Positions 9,001 to 16,445 of a DNA stretch of 53,071 bases are shown piece by piece. The notes beneath the pieces are model-generated. The model was given only the letters and a program-made list of their open reading frames with translations. It did not search any database and was not told the origin of the DNA. The stretch is from a virus. Numbering within the stretch: position 1 is the stretch's first letter; the number at the start of each line of letters is the position of its first letter. The DNA is taken from the IMG/VR virus record IMGVR_UViG_3300021976_000019, positions 1 to 53,071 of that record. One strand, 5' to 3'. The translations under genes and the position numbers were made by a program.

Positions 9001-12000
9001 TCACCGTTGATCCCGGTTTTCACCGCGGTCGGCTTGGAGGTCTTCTTCTGCTCCGTGCTACCAGGCGGAGTGATCAGGCTCATCATGTACTCGCCGACCT
9101 TCAGAGCTACGTCGGCGTTGGAGAGCCACTGCATCGCGTCCCACTCGATCGTCCCCTCGGGGAGGATGTCGAAGGCGTGATCCTTGAGAACCGACGGGTC
9201 TGAGGCGTACTCCGAGTCGTACCAATCCACCATCTCGTTGGCGAGATTCTCAGCTGTTGGGTTCTCCTCCGTTTTGATAGCGAGGTAACCCATCCACTGA
9301 GGGACGCCATTCCAAAGCCCGGCCTTGATGGCGCCGATCGGGTCCTCGGGCAGGCCGTCCCCGGTCTCCGAAGCGGTCGGCGTGCGGTACTGACCCTGCT
9401 GGTCCTTGAAGATGATCAGGTCCGCGGCGTCGGGCATCTCCTGCAGCAGCGTCTTGGCCTTGTTGGAGACTTCGGAGACTTTGACCGGATGCCCCTGCAG
9501 GATCTTGTTCAGGTCGACCAGCTCCTGGCCGCTGAAGCTCTCCTTGGGCGGGATCGATCCCTCGTTGTTCTCCAGCTGCTCCCACAGCGAATCGGCGAAG
9601 GTGAGTCCGGCCTTCTTAGCGTCGGCCTTGGTCACGAAATACGGCGCCTTGTAGACCTTGCCCCAACCCTGGTTCGCATCGGCCAGAGCGCCCTTGATGC
9701 CGAAAACCTGGAGCCCCATGAACTGACTGTCCGCAGTCTTGTAGAGCGGAACCTTCATCGTGCCCGCCAAGTCCTCCCAGCCCTTTGGCACGAACAGGTA
9801 GCCGAGATTCGACTGGTAGACCTCCATCCCCGGCGTCAGGGGGAACTGGCCCTCGGGGGCATCGAAGGTGAGCGCGCTCTCATTCCAGATCCCGCTCTTG
9901 ACCAGGTGGCCGACGACCGCGGGCAAGTCCAGCTCGTCGTAGTTCTCGTTGAGCTTGGCCAGGACCTTCTGGGCCTCGGGTGGGATGGTCTCGGCCATCG
10001 GGCCGTAGATGGCCTGAATTTGTGGCGAGAGGAGCGTGTCCTTGTCCCCCACGTCGACCACAGACTCGGTGCTCAGAGCCTGTTGGACGGCATTCCAGAG
10101 CGTCTGAGAGGTGTTCGGAGGCGGATCATCGGGGAACGGTGCCGGATTGACCGAGTTGGCCGGGGTCCAGGGATCACCGTTCTTGGCCGCGACCGCGTCG
10201 GAGACCTTGGACAGCAGCTGGCCCTTGATCGCCTGCTTCTTGTAGGCCTCAACCGCCCAAGAGTTGAGCTGCTTGTTGGGCGCGCCGAGCTTGTGCAGGG
10301 CGTACTTCTTCATGGCGTCCACGTCGAGGAAGGCCGCCCAGTCATCGCCCTGCTTCTCCAGGTACTGCTGGTACTCCTCCTTGGTGGCGTTGAACGGATC
10401 GCCACCGAAATCCGACTCTGACTCGACCGCGAACTTCCGCTCGCCCAGCGCCTTCGTCAGATGGTTCTGCAGGTACTTCATGTCGAAGTCCCAGGTCACC
10501 TTCTTGCCCCAGATGAAGCCGTGGTTCACGACGTAGTCGGGGTTGCCCCCCGCGTTGTACTCCTTGGCCGCGAGGACCATCCCCTGCAGCTCCTTGAGCC
10601 TGCTCACCATCTTGGTGATCTTGCTCTTCTGAGCCGTGGGCAGACCCAGAGTCTTGTCCTTCTTGGCATTCTCCAGCGTGGCGATGCCGTTGCTCACCGC
10701 GTCCAACATCTCGTCGGAGCCGAGAAAGCCCATCGCGGTCTGGCCATCTGGAAGGTTGTAGTAGCCGGGCAGCAGGCTGTACTGGTGACCCTCCATCGTC
10801 ACGTGCATCGCCTTGGCGATGTCGGCGAAGATGCCCTCGTTGTTGGTGTGCCAGCTCGAAGTCTTGATGTACGCCTCGACCGCATCCTCGTCGCCGAAGA
10901 GCTTGCCGACCTTTCCCGCAGGCACGTCCTTGGCGGTTTCCTTAGGGGCGGACTTCTTCGGTTCCTCCTTGGGCGGGGCAATGACGACGGACGAAGTCTT
11001 CTTCTTGGCGTCGGAGGAGTGGTGGGAGAAGTGGATCTCGAAGACTCCCAATCCCAGCTCGGGGACTGTGTTGATCTTGGTGGTGGCACCAGTCTCATCG
11101 ACCTCGCTGAGCGTGTACTCACCGTCGAGCTTGGAGTAGACCAGCTGCTTGGTCGCGAAGTCCGACGGAACGGTGACGACGGTCCCATCAGGCTGACCCT
11201 TGAGCCACTGACGGAACTCCTTCGGGCCAATTGGCACACCACTGTCGGACTTCGCATCAGTGGTGGAGTAGGCCACGTAGAGCTGCTTGATGTTGTGCGT
11301 TTCGAGCCCATCGCCCAGGATGTCATCACTAGCCCACGTGCCATCACTCTGCTTGCTCACCAGCTCGAAGGCACCACCCCCCACCGGGACATTGAGGTAG
11401 TCACCCGGCTTGGCCGCGGTCATCGCCTCGTCGAACTCGGCGAGGTTCAGCGTGGACAGATCCTTGTCTGTCACCTTGAACTTGACCTGCTCCGACTTCG
11501 GCGCGCCGTCGAAGACCTCGTGGTAGTTCGAGGGCTTGAGGTTGGTGCCTGCCTTCTGCTTCTTGCCCTTCACGTCGATCTTGTAGAGCATGTCGCCCTG
11601 GTCATTGACCACCAGGTAGGAGTGCGCCGTGAAGTTGTGCTGGAGCAGCTTCTCGTTCTCGCCGATCGTCACCTTCAGACCAGACGCCGGGTGGGTGAAC
11701 GTGTTGCCCTTCAGGAAGTCGTTGACATCGGGCAGCGCCTCGGCCGCCGGGTCGAAGGTCTCGGAGTTCAGCTCAGTGGTGTAGATCGTCTTGTAGTTGG
11801 ACTTCGGGATGTGCGGCGACCACTTGTACTTCTTGCCATGCTTGTTGACCTGGAACTTCTTGTTTCCTTGGGAATCAAGGATTGCGAACGACTCGGACGT
11901 GATCTTGTGCTGGAGGACCTGGTCACCCTTCTCCAACGGGAAGACAGTCTTGCTGACGGGATGGGTGAATCCCTCAGGGGAGATCAGCTGGCTGATCGCA

Positions 12001-14009
12001 TCCTTGCCCGCGACCGAGGTCAGCTCGCCATTGGGTTCGGGAGCGTCCAGCGGGTTGGCCGCGGTCAGCTTGTTCTTCTTGCCCGGCACGGAGACAGGCT
12101 CCGCCTTGATCGGAGTGAACTCCGGCTTCTCGCCCAGCTCGGTGATCTTGAGCCCAGTGGGAGGGTTGACCTCGTACCCCGCCTTCTCGTGCCACCAGAC
12201 CTTCGGGCCGGTCTTCTTGAGCTTGGAACCCATCTGGCTCTCAATGACGGTGCCGACCGGGAGCGCGTCCAGCTCCTCCTGTGTCTGGGGCTTGTCGCCG
12301 ACCTGGAGACCCTTAGGCTCGTCCTTCTTCGTGGACTCACCGAACTGCTTCTTGAGCAGATCCATCGTCTCGTCGAAGAGCTTCTTGGACTGCTCCTTGA
12401 GCGGAGGCGTGGGCTCGTCCACGACATCGTTGAAGTCGAACGGGTCTGGCTTGTCCTCGTCCTTCGGCTGCTGGACCTGGAAGAACTCACCGTCGTCCAA
12501 GAAGTCGAGCAGACTCAGGGAGGTGTCAGTGATCCCGTTGGGGCCATTATCGAGCCACTTCCCACTGTCTTGCTTGGTCCAGCTCTTGTCGAGATCCTCC
12601 TGCCGGACAACAGTGCCCACCGGGAAGGCGTCCAAACCCTGGGCACTGTCAACCTTGCGGGCCGCGGCCGCCGATGGTGCAGGCGGCGGAGTTGTGTCGG
12701 GTGCCTTCTTCCAGGGGTCCTCGGTCGGATTTGCCCAAGGATCAAGCCACGGGTCGACGCCCGTGTAACTGTGTGGATGGGCCGCTGGCGAGTCCGCGTC
12801 ATCCAGGCCGGTCTGGACCGGAGCAGGGTCGACCGTGCCTGGAGGTGGCGTTGCCCAAGGGTCGTCCAGCAGTTGCTTCTCCCAGTCCTCCATCGGCTCC
12901 GGCTGGGTCTCCACCGCCTCGACGTACTTGTCGGCTTCCTCGATCTCCTTCTCGGTCGGCTCGTCCTCGGACTTCTCACCGTCAGTTGGGTTGATCTGCC
13001 AGATGCCCTCGGAACCGTCGGAATCGGCTACAAGATCAGCGCTGGTGACCGTGAAGTCCTTGGCGTGTGTGCTCTTCCACAGGCCGTTCTCACCCTTGGT
13101 GTACTCAGCGCCCAGCCCGTACTCAGAGTCCTCGTAGACCACCTTGGTGCCCTCGGGGAGCCGGTCTGCGACCGCGGTGTTGAACTCGGCATCGGTGTAG
13201 GTCTTAGGCATCGGCGTGTCTTGGGACTTTGCCTTGCCCCAGATCGACACCGCGGGCGTCTCGGGGGCGTCCTTGCTGGAGGTGACCAGCGGCTTCTTGC
13301 TGAGGGGCTTCTTCTCCTGGTCAGGCGCGTCGGGGGCCGCGGTCTCCTTCTTGCCACCGACCTTGAGCAACTTCAGGTCGGCCGCGGCCCAGACACCTGC
13401 ATCAACACCGCCAGCGGAGACCCAGTGCCCGTCGCCGTTCTTGGTGAGGGTGTCTCCGCTCACCGCCTGAGTCTGTGAACCGGCGGGGAGGAAGGCCATC
13501 TGCTGTGCGGTGACCGGGTCGCCGACTTTGGCGCTGGTCAGGCCTTTCTTAGCCTGAGCCTCATCGTTGCCGGGAACCTCCACCGCGGGGGCGGAGTCGA
13601 CCTGGACCCAGGTCTTGTTGTTGAAGTACTTGTCGGCGTACTTGGCTGCCGTAGTGGTCGGCTGGTACTTGGTCTTCGACGGGTAAGTGGTCCAGCTGCC
13701 GTCGGGGTGTCGAACGTAGAGGTTCCCTACAGGAGTCTTCACCGCAATATCGCCGGGCTCCAGCTCGTAGTCGATCTCGACCTTGCCGGGGGAGGTGAAC
13801 TTCGCCTTCTTGTTGTGCCCGAACAGGAAGAGGCCGAAGCCCTTCTTGACGAAGTGCCCCTTCTGATTCCGCGGGTGAAGGATGGGGTCCCAGATCTCCC
13901 CTTCCTTGGTGTAGACGATCCCGGCCAGCTTGACCTCGTCCTTATCAGTACCGTTGTGGGACGCGTGCTTGGAGAGCTTGGTCAAAGTCTCCAAAGTCTT
14001 CGCGTTCAC
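6084..14009 (-). CDS. Giant 2641-residue virion-associated multidomain protein with kinase-like domain
   Basis: Starts at a GTG overlapping the preceding stop. Near the N-terminus is HPRNQKGHFVKKG (residues ~42-54), a motif resembling those seen in actinophage virion proteins. Residues ~70-650 hold divergent ~70-residue modules of the form LPxGTxV...Gx(W)...; examples start near residues 160, 280, 470 and 590. Two HP(V/A)S...LLQH modules lie near 690 and 770. Around 1680-1800 there is a kinase-like core with GIRYMVKP (Lys), NHDTHAGQFLL (catalytic H-D-x-H loop, ~1778) and VKIDLGQA (DFG-like, ~1795), similar to the PI3/4-kinase and FAM20-type fold. The C-terminal ~250 residues (GRPYWMRPDFD onward) form another uncharacterised domain. 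Lying among head genes, it may be packaged and injected; this is inference. One 15-mer repeat sits inside (9466-9482) and an inverted copy near the start. Confidence 0.7.
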   Translation of the reverse strand: MNAKTLETLTKLSKHASHNGTDKDEVKLAGIVYTKEGEIWDPILHPRNQKGHFVKKGFGLFLFGHNKKAKFTSPGKVEIDYELEPGDIAVKTPVGNLYVRHPDGSWTTYPSKTKYQPTTTAAKYADKYFNNKTWVQVDSAPAVEVPGNDEAQAKKGLTSAKVGDPVTAQQMAFLPAGSQTQAVSGDTLTKNGDGHWVSAGGVDAGVWAAADLKLLKVGGKKETAAPDAPDQEKKPLSKKPLVTSSKDAPETPAVSIWGKAKSQDTPMPKTYTDAEFNTAVADRLPEGTKVVYEDSEYGLGAEYTKGENGLWKSTHAKDFTVTSADLVADSDGSEGIWQINPTDGEKSEDEPTEKEIEEADKYVEAVETQPEPMEDWEKQLLDDPWATPPPGTVDPAPVQTGLDDADSPAAHPHSYTGVDPWLDPWANPTEDPWKKAPDTTPPPAPSAAAARKVDSAQGLDAFPVGTVVRQEDLDKSWTKQDSGKWLDNGPNGITDTSLSLLDFLDDGEFFQVQQPKDEDKPDPFDFNDVVDEPTPPLKEQSKKLFDETMDLLKKQFGESTKKDEPKGLQVGDKPQTQEELDALPVGTVIESQMGSKLKKTGPKVWWHEKAGYEVNPPTGLKITELGEKPEFTPIKAEPVSVPGKKNKLTAANPLDAPEPNGELTSVAGKDAISQLISPEGFTHPVSKTVFPLEKGDQVLQHKITSESFAILDSQGNKKFQVNKHGKKYKWSPHIPKSNYKTIYTTELNSETFDPAAEALPDVNDFLKGNTFTHPASGLKVTIGENEKLLQHNFTAHSYLVVNDQGDMLYKIDVKGKKQKAGTNLKPSNYHEVFDGAPKSEQVKFKVTDKDLSTLNLAEFDEAMTAAKPGDYLNVPVGGGAFELVSKQSDGTWASDDILGDGLETHNIKQLYVAYSTTDAKSDSGVPIGPKEFRQWLKGQPDGTVVTVPSDFATKQLVYSKLDGEYTLSEVDETGATTKINTVPELGLGVFEIHFSHHSSDAKKKTSSVVIAPPKEEPKKSAPKETAKDVPAGKVGKLFGDEDAVEAYIKTSSWHTNNEGIFADIAKAMHVTMEGHQYSLLPGYYNLPDGQTAMGFLGSDEMLDAVSNGIATLENAKKDKTLGLPTAQKSKITKMVSRLKELQGMVLAAKEYNAGGNPDYVVNHGFIWGKKVTWDFDMKYLQNHLTKALGERKFAVESESDFGGDPFNATKEEYQQYLEKQGDDWAAFLDVDAMKKYALHKLGAPNKQLNSWAVEAYKKQAIKGQLLSKVSDAVAAKNGDPWTPANSVNPAPFPDDPPPNTSQTLWNAVQQALSTESVVDVGDKDTLLSPQIQAIYGPMAETIPPEAQKVLAKLNENYDELDLPAVVGHLVKSGIWNESALTFDAPEGQFPLTPGMEVYQSNLGYLFVPKGWEDLAGTMKVPLYKTADSQFMGLQVFGIKGALADANQGWGKVYKAPYFVTKADAKKAGLTFADSLWEQLENNEGSIPPKESFSGQELVDLNKILQGHPVKVSEVSNKAKTLLQEMPDAADLIIFKDQQGQYRTPTASETGDGLPEDPIGAIKAGLWNGVPQWMGYLAIKTEENPTAENLANEMVDWYDSEYASDPSVLKDHAFDILPEGTIEWDAMQWLSNADVALKVGEYMMSLITPPGSTEQKKTSKPTAVKTGINGDLIQIPYLNLGGGRPKAFYTDADGIRYMVKPDPFDPFRPDTEHAAMEVARLFMPNTPQSSVRDIDGEYSHVQSMIDASTDFTGKSYSDLTEDQLVEAMSSHTIDWAISNHDTHAGQFLLTKDGDVVKIDLGQAWKALGSDKLEVGYYLKGNFGANWYEDFYKSVQAGKVDKETLDKVAKAALKRAYAISNRHDDTWRENLEFAFKNRPYYPPGMTRETFTDLAMQRKQDTFDDFLKFYEDLYSDGGYDFPFEDASFRTSKTETDAHLDLSEEFASEVKQNKAYGKSLFFSSNQIEDAHAFFYTTQSAKKTDTLRGELKLRGQADSDVESWLKAQKPKTSTATTPTYGGTLTYTTNAQNALVAFAKTVSVHAADGKYTQSTVNTATEQMNDLKLTQAAILNSLSKDPMFVQKGGGAGVPTFQSPHEQQAWLRWSGEMIGHFEKVTEAMNSYTAAPQVPSTAPKYDPPKGIDLQGKPKVVETITGPDGSTLSKYSNWGFTDSSDKAVTEDLYESTKKSSGWTAQKPDTQESVTNHTGKKYEVVATGFSTPHTSGADAEGNSTDQLSTAAYGSNSYEITSPDHPGVRLHYTPHSATDNGSNFTNAGRLQVEVRDWDGSTDQMDKAMELVRDMGVDLSPADETSLERTYWEQMAGVLGSRKLKAKWTKVRDAINQLDPNVPDDTRIVQLREAFAGGWGKETVDNADWTPKFSEHRNHLSSNDSTLSGRPYWMRPDFDVETAKDANGGFTPSRTDGSSIYLTAGVYSANEEKIRFTGLWGKDSNSPDSDRDGGSGQFAFFRQGVEQGYSGIYAEPHVLARTTNYAFAEDSYGRASKRAGNAPFDLEDSYNQGSGGGGGYQNSSNELMVKYSASLFDDIAVVKTGDEGTRQQLIKFFKDRGVNEIRGLPIEERIVHGKEQVRKTLDKVWDFAKISQELQKKNRGAAIGTVKTWEGKQYIKRANGQWVPVGTTEVKKSG
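9466..9482 (+). repeat. Dispersed 15-mer AGACTTCGGAGACTT, copy 2
   Basis: Exact copy inside the giant gene, read on the coding strand as Val-Ser-Glu-Val-Ser, the same frame as copy 1 although the two proteins are unrelated. Confidence 0.6.
13984..14001 (-). repeat. Dispersed 15-mer, inverted copy (AGACTTTGGAGACTT)
   Basis: The 15-mer with T at position 7, on the opposite strand from the other copies, at codons 4-9 of the giant gene. It is read here as Thr-Leu-Glu-Thr-Leu. Confidence 0.5.
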
Positions 14010-14422
14010 GCGCTCACCTTAGCAGCGCGGGACTGAAAATCCTGGTACAACCGGGGGACCGCCAGGACGCAGGCAGTGACCAGAGCCAGTGCCATGATCC
14101 CAGCGAAGGCTCCAGTCTTGTCGGCGTCCGGGCCAGCCAGTGCCTCGTACAGCGGACCGATGGAGAAGACACCCCAGGAACCAGCCGCAAAGATCAGGGC
14201 GACCGCTCGCACGTAGACGTGCCAGGAGACCAGGACGAAGACCCCCACGACGAGAAAGACGACCCCCCAGGCCTGCTGACCGTTAAGTCCTGGCGCCCAC
14301 GCCATCAGCTGGAACGCGCCGGTCAGGGCCCGGCTGACAAGCTGATAGGTCTCACCCAGGAACGAAAGGCCGACCAGGAGGCTGATGATGCCGACGAAGT
14401 GGTGGACCCGGAACTTCTCCAT
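14006..14422 (-). CDS. Small multi-pass membrane protein
   Basis: 138 residues; ATG with GGAAGAG upstream. Four hydrophobic segments are visible at about residues 7-27, 48-66, 70-90 and 104-122, separated by short loops. It lies between a peptidoglycan-binding-domain protein and the giant gene. Such a protein could be a holin or a membrane partner used during DNA entry. There is no endolysin next to it, so I keep the call general. Confidence 0.55.
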   Translation of the reverse strand: MEKFRVHHFVGIISLLVGLSFLGETYQLVSRALTGAFQLMAWAPGLNGQQAWGVVFLVVGVFVLVSWHVYVRAVALIFAAGSWGVFSIGPLYEALAGPDADKTGAFAGIMALALVTACVLAVPRLYQDFQSRAAKVSA

Positions 14423-14424
14423 GG

Positions 14425-14679
14425 TTACTCTTCCAGCTGGATGTGGAGCTTGGCCGCAGTGAGTGGGCCGACGAAGCCGTCAGCCTTGAGGTTCAGCTTG
14501 ATGTCCTGGTAGCTGCGGACCGCGGCGATCGTCTCAGCGTCGTAGACACCGGTCTCCTTGACCTGGATTCCGTAGTGTCTGGCTCGACGATTCAAGACGC
14601 GCTGGAACTCCATGATGTCCGTTCCGCTGGTGCCTTCCGCCTGCAGTCGATGTGCCACGAATCTCCTCCACCAGAACAT
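14425..14679 (-). CDS. Small peptidoglycan-binding-domain protein
   Basis: 84 residues; ATG with AAGGAGCGGG upstream. From about residue 22 it matches the PG_binding_1 pattern: EFQRVLNRRA..YGI, then TGVYDAETIAAVRSYQ and ADGFVGPLTAAKL. This three-helix domain is common in cell-wall hydrolases, where it anchors the enzyme to peptidoglycan. Here it stands alone without a catalytic domain. With the adjacent membrane protein it could help the virion or lysis apparatus contact the wall. The start sits 59 bases downstream of a CGCCGATACT motif. Confidence 0.6.
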   Translation of the reverse strand: MFWWRRFVAHRLQAEGTSGTDIMEFQRVLNRRARHYGIQVKETGVYDAETIAAVRSYQDIKLNLKADGFVGPLTAAKLHIQLEE

Positions 14680-14735
14680 CCCGCTCCTTCCGACCCAGAG
14701 CGGAATCTTTGCCTCCCGAGCCCGCCCTCACCGGA

Positions 14736-15203
14736 TCAGTATCGGCGGCTGGAACGTTTCTGCGAGACCCGTCGGTGTGGCCTGAAACGGATTTCCAGGT
14801 CAGGAATGACGCTGACCTTCAGCTCCCGGAGAACGGTATCCGGGAACAGCGCGGCACCGAGTCCCTCGACCCTGCCCCAGTCATCGACCGCGAAGTGGGA
14901 ACTGGCCCAGAACCGGGCGCTCTCCTCGTGGTAGTTCTTCTCGGTCACCGAGGTAGCGACCCAGGTCTTGTTGCCGCGGTGCCAGGCCGGAGCCTCGGGA
15001 TCGGTCTTGTGGCCGGGCCGGATGACCTGCCAGTGACCGGGGTAGGCGCCACGGGCCGGGAGCCACTCGATGTAGACGCTGAGCAAACCGCGCTTGCGCG
15101 CCCAGAGCGCCAGGTCCGCAGGCATCACGATTCCACGGGACATCAGCGCCTGACGGTTCGCCTTGTCGCGGAACCGCTCCCTGACCGGCCGGAACTCAGA
15201 CAT
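14736..15203 (-). CDS. Hypothetical protein
   Basis: 155 residues starting MSEFRPVRERFRDK, at an ATG overlapping the preceding stop (TGATG). The longer in-frame start at 15248 was rejected because it lies inside the preceding gene. The protein is basic and Trp-rich (HWQVIRPGHKTDP, AWHRGNKTWVATSVTEKNYHEESARFW). No known motif. It sits in a coupled cluster of small genes with the MuF-like protein, so a head-associated role is possible. Confidence 0.5.
   Translation of the reverse strand: MSEFRPVRERFRDKANRQALMSRGIVMPADLALWARKRGLLSVYIEWLPARGAYPGHWQVIRPGHKTDPEAPAWHRGNKTWVATSVTEKNYHEESARFWASSHFAVDDWGRVEGLGAALFPDTVLRELKVSVIPDLEIRFRPHRRVSQKRSSRRY
14738..14747 (-). promoter_or_regulatory. CGCCGATACT motif, copy 2
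   Basis: Overlaps the stop codon of the gene at 14736-15203, 59 bases before the start of the peptidoglycan-binding protein. Here it is followed by GATC, as in copy 5. Confidence 0.3.
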
Positions 15204-15553
15204 CAATCCTTCTTGCGGGCCTTGTTCTTCGCCTTCAAGGCTTCCCAAGAAATCAACGCAGCCTGGGCCTTCGCTCGGGTGTCCGGGTCAACGTCTCCCC
15301 TGCCGGAGGCCCAGCGCTTAATAGCTCCAATCGCGAGCGCGATAGCCCGTGACAGCGGGACGCCCCGCTTCTTCTCAATCGATCGCGCGATCTCGCGGAC
15401 GTATCCGGGCAGCTCACCGCTCTCTTCAACCCAGTTCTTTTTGGGTGAGCGGTCCAAGCTGGCTCGGCTGCCCAGCTCGACGATCAGGTCGCGGTCGTCC
15501 TGGGTCAGTGAGAGCAGGTCTTCCAGCTGCTCAACTGCACTGTTCTCGGTCAT
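15203..15553 (-). CDS. Small conserved phage protein with NWVE..GELPGYVREIA motif
   Basis: 116 residues; ATG with GAGGAGGG upstream. The centre contains RSPKKNWVEESGELPGYV and REIARSIEKKRG, followed by SRAIALAIGAIKRWASG. This pattern recurs, as far as I remember, in actinobacteriophage head-region proteins, both as small free-standing proteins and as a domain of giant virion proteins. The basic surface (KAKNKARKKD at the end) could bind DNA. The function is not established. It lies between the MuF-like gene and another small gene, all overlapping. Confidence 0.5.
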   Translation of the reverse strand: MTENSAVEQLEDLLSLTQDDRDLIVELGSRASLDRSPKKNWVEESGELPGYVREIARSIEKKRGVPLSRAIALAIGAIKRWASGRGDVDPDTRAKAQAALISWEALKAKNKARKKD

Positions 15554-16221
15554 GGGGCCCTCCTCGTTCCAGCAGTATCGACCAGCGCGTCGTACTCCTC
15601 CTGTGTGAAAGCTTCAAGCCAGCACTGACACGAAGGATGAAGGGGTGGCCCAAAAAGACCGCCATAGATGCGGGTCCAGCCGACCTTGCGGGCCTCGGCC
15701 GCAAACGACCTTCCAACGGGCAGAACGACCCCGTGGAGGGCTCGGCAGTAGCTGCAGGTATTCGGGGCCAGCTGGGACACCCAGCGCTTGTACGAAGCTC
15801 TCAGGCCCATCCACTCGACCTGGCGACGGAGCCAGTCGAGGAACCACTGAATCCGCAGCACGATTCGAGATCCCCAGACCTCATGTGGGGTCGGGTCCTC
15901 ACGCCACTCGCCGATCCGCGCATCGTTGAAGGTGATGTCCTCGCGGAACTTGGTCAGCGTCAGCGCGGTGTCACGACGCATCGCGCGGCCAGCTGCAACC
16001 GGGAGCGCTCCGGCGACCACGATCACCGCAGCGGAGGCGTCGGCCAGCCACAGTTCGACCGCGGCGATGGCGTCACGCACGTCGGATCGCTCACGCAGCT
16101 CGGTGGCCGTCTTCTCGGGGTTGTTGATCACCACCAGCCGGAGCAGTGCAAGCGCGTCGGGGAGACTCTGGCCTTCTGGTTCGAGCGAATCCACCAGGGC
16201 CAGCAGCTCTTGGGGGTCCAC
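15550..16221 (-). CDS. MuF-like head morphogenesis protein
   Basis: 223 residues from a GTG overlapping the previous stop (TAGTG). The C-terminal part has the Cys/His signature of MuF-type minor head proteins: APNTCSYCRALHGVVLPVG at about residues 151-169, followed by FGPPLHPSCQCWL at about 189-201. The N-terminal part is helical. MuF proteins sit inside the head near the portal and are needed for morphogenesis or are injected with DNA. The gene follows the portal and the large ART/zincin gene, as expected for this family. Confidence 0.7.
   Translation of the reverse strand: MDPQELLALVDSLEPEGQSLPDALALLRLVVINNPEKTATELRERSDVRDAIAAVELWLADASAAVIVVAGALPVAAGRAMRRDTALTLTKFREDITFNDARIGEWREDPTPHEVWGSRIVLRIQWFLDWLRRQVEWMGLRASYKRWVSQLAPNTCSYCRALHGVVLPVGRSFAAEARKVGWTRIYGGLFGPPLHPSCQCWLEAFTQEEYDALVDTAGTRRAP
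15574..15583 (-). promoter_or_regulatory. CGCCGATACT-like motif, copy 3 (divergent)
   Basis: Coding-strand GGTCGATACT, keeping CGATACT of the motif, inside the end of the MuF-like gene. It lies 21 bases upstream of the start at 15553. Confidence 0.25.
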
Positions 16222-16445
16222 TACAGCGCCTTGCTCCCCAGAGCCTCACGGAACTTGTCGAAAGCGTCCCGCTCCAGCGCCTTGCGGCTATCGAACTCGT
16301 AGACCAGATCGTTCTCCTGGTCCGGCCGCGGCTCATCATGGCGCTCCGCCCGCATGGCGTTCAGCGGGATCTCCTCGGGAAAGGCGGCGCAAGTCGCCGG
16401 GCTCATCCTCAGCGCGCACGAATCGCAGATCATCGGAAGCTGCAT
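16221..16445 (-). CDS. Small Cys-rich protein
   Basis: 74 residues. The N-terminus MICDSCALRMSPATCAAFPEEIP has a CxxC pair plus a third Cys, a possible metal site. The rest is charged. Short proteins of this kind between portal-region and MuF genes recur in actinobacteriophages, as far as I remember. No function known to me. Confidence 0.5.
   Translation of the reverse strand: MQLPMICDSCALRMSPATCAAFPEEIPLNAMRAERHDEPRPDQENDLVYEFDSRKALERDAFDKFREALGSKAL

Noticed and set aside
10461-13478. Long open frame on the plus strand opposite the giant gene (about 1000 codons)
   Set aside because: It mirrors the codon pattern of the minus-strand gene in GC-rich DNA, has a composition dominated by Leu, Arg, Val and Gly, no ribosome-binding site and no recognisable domain.
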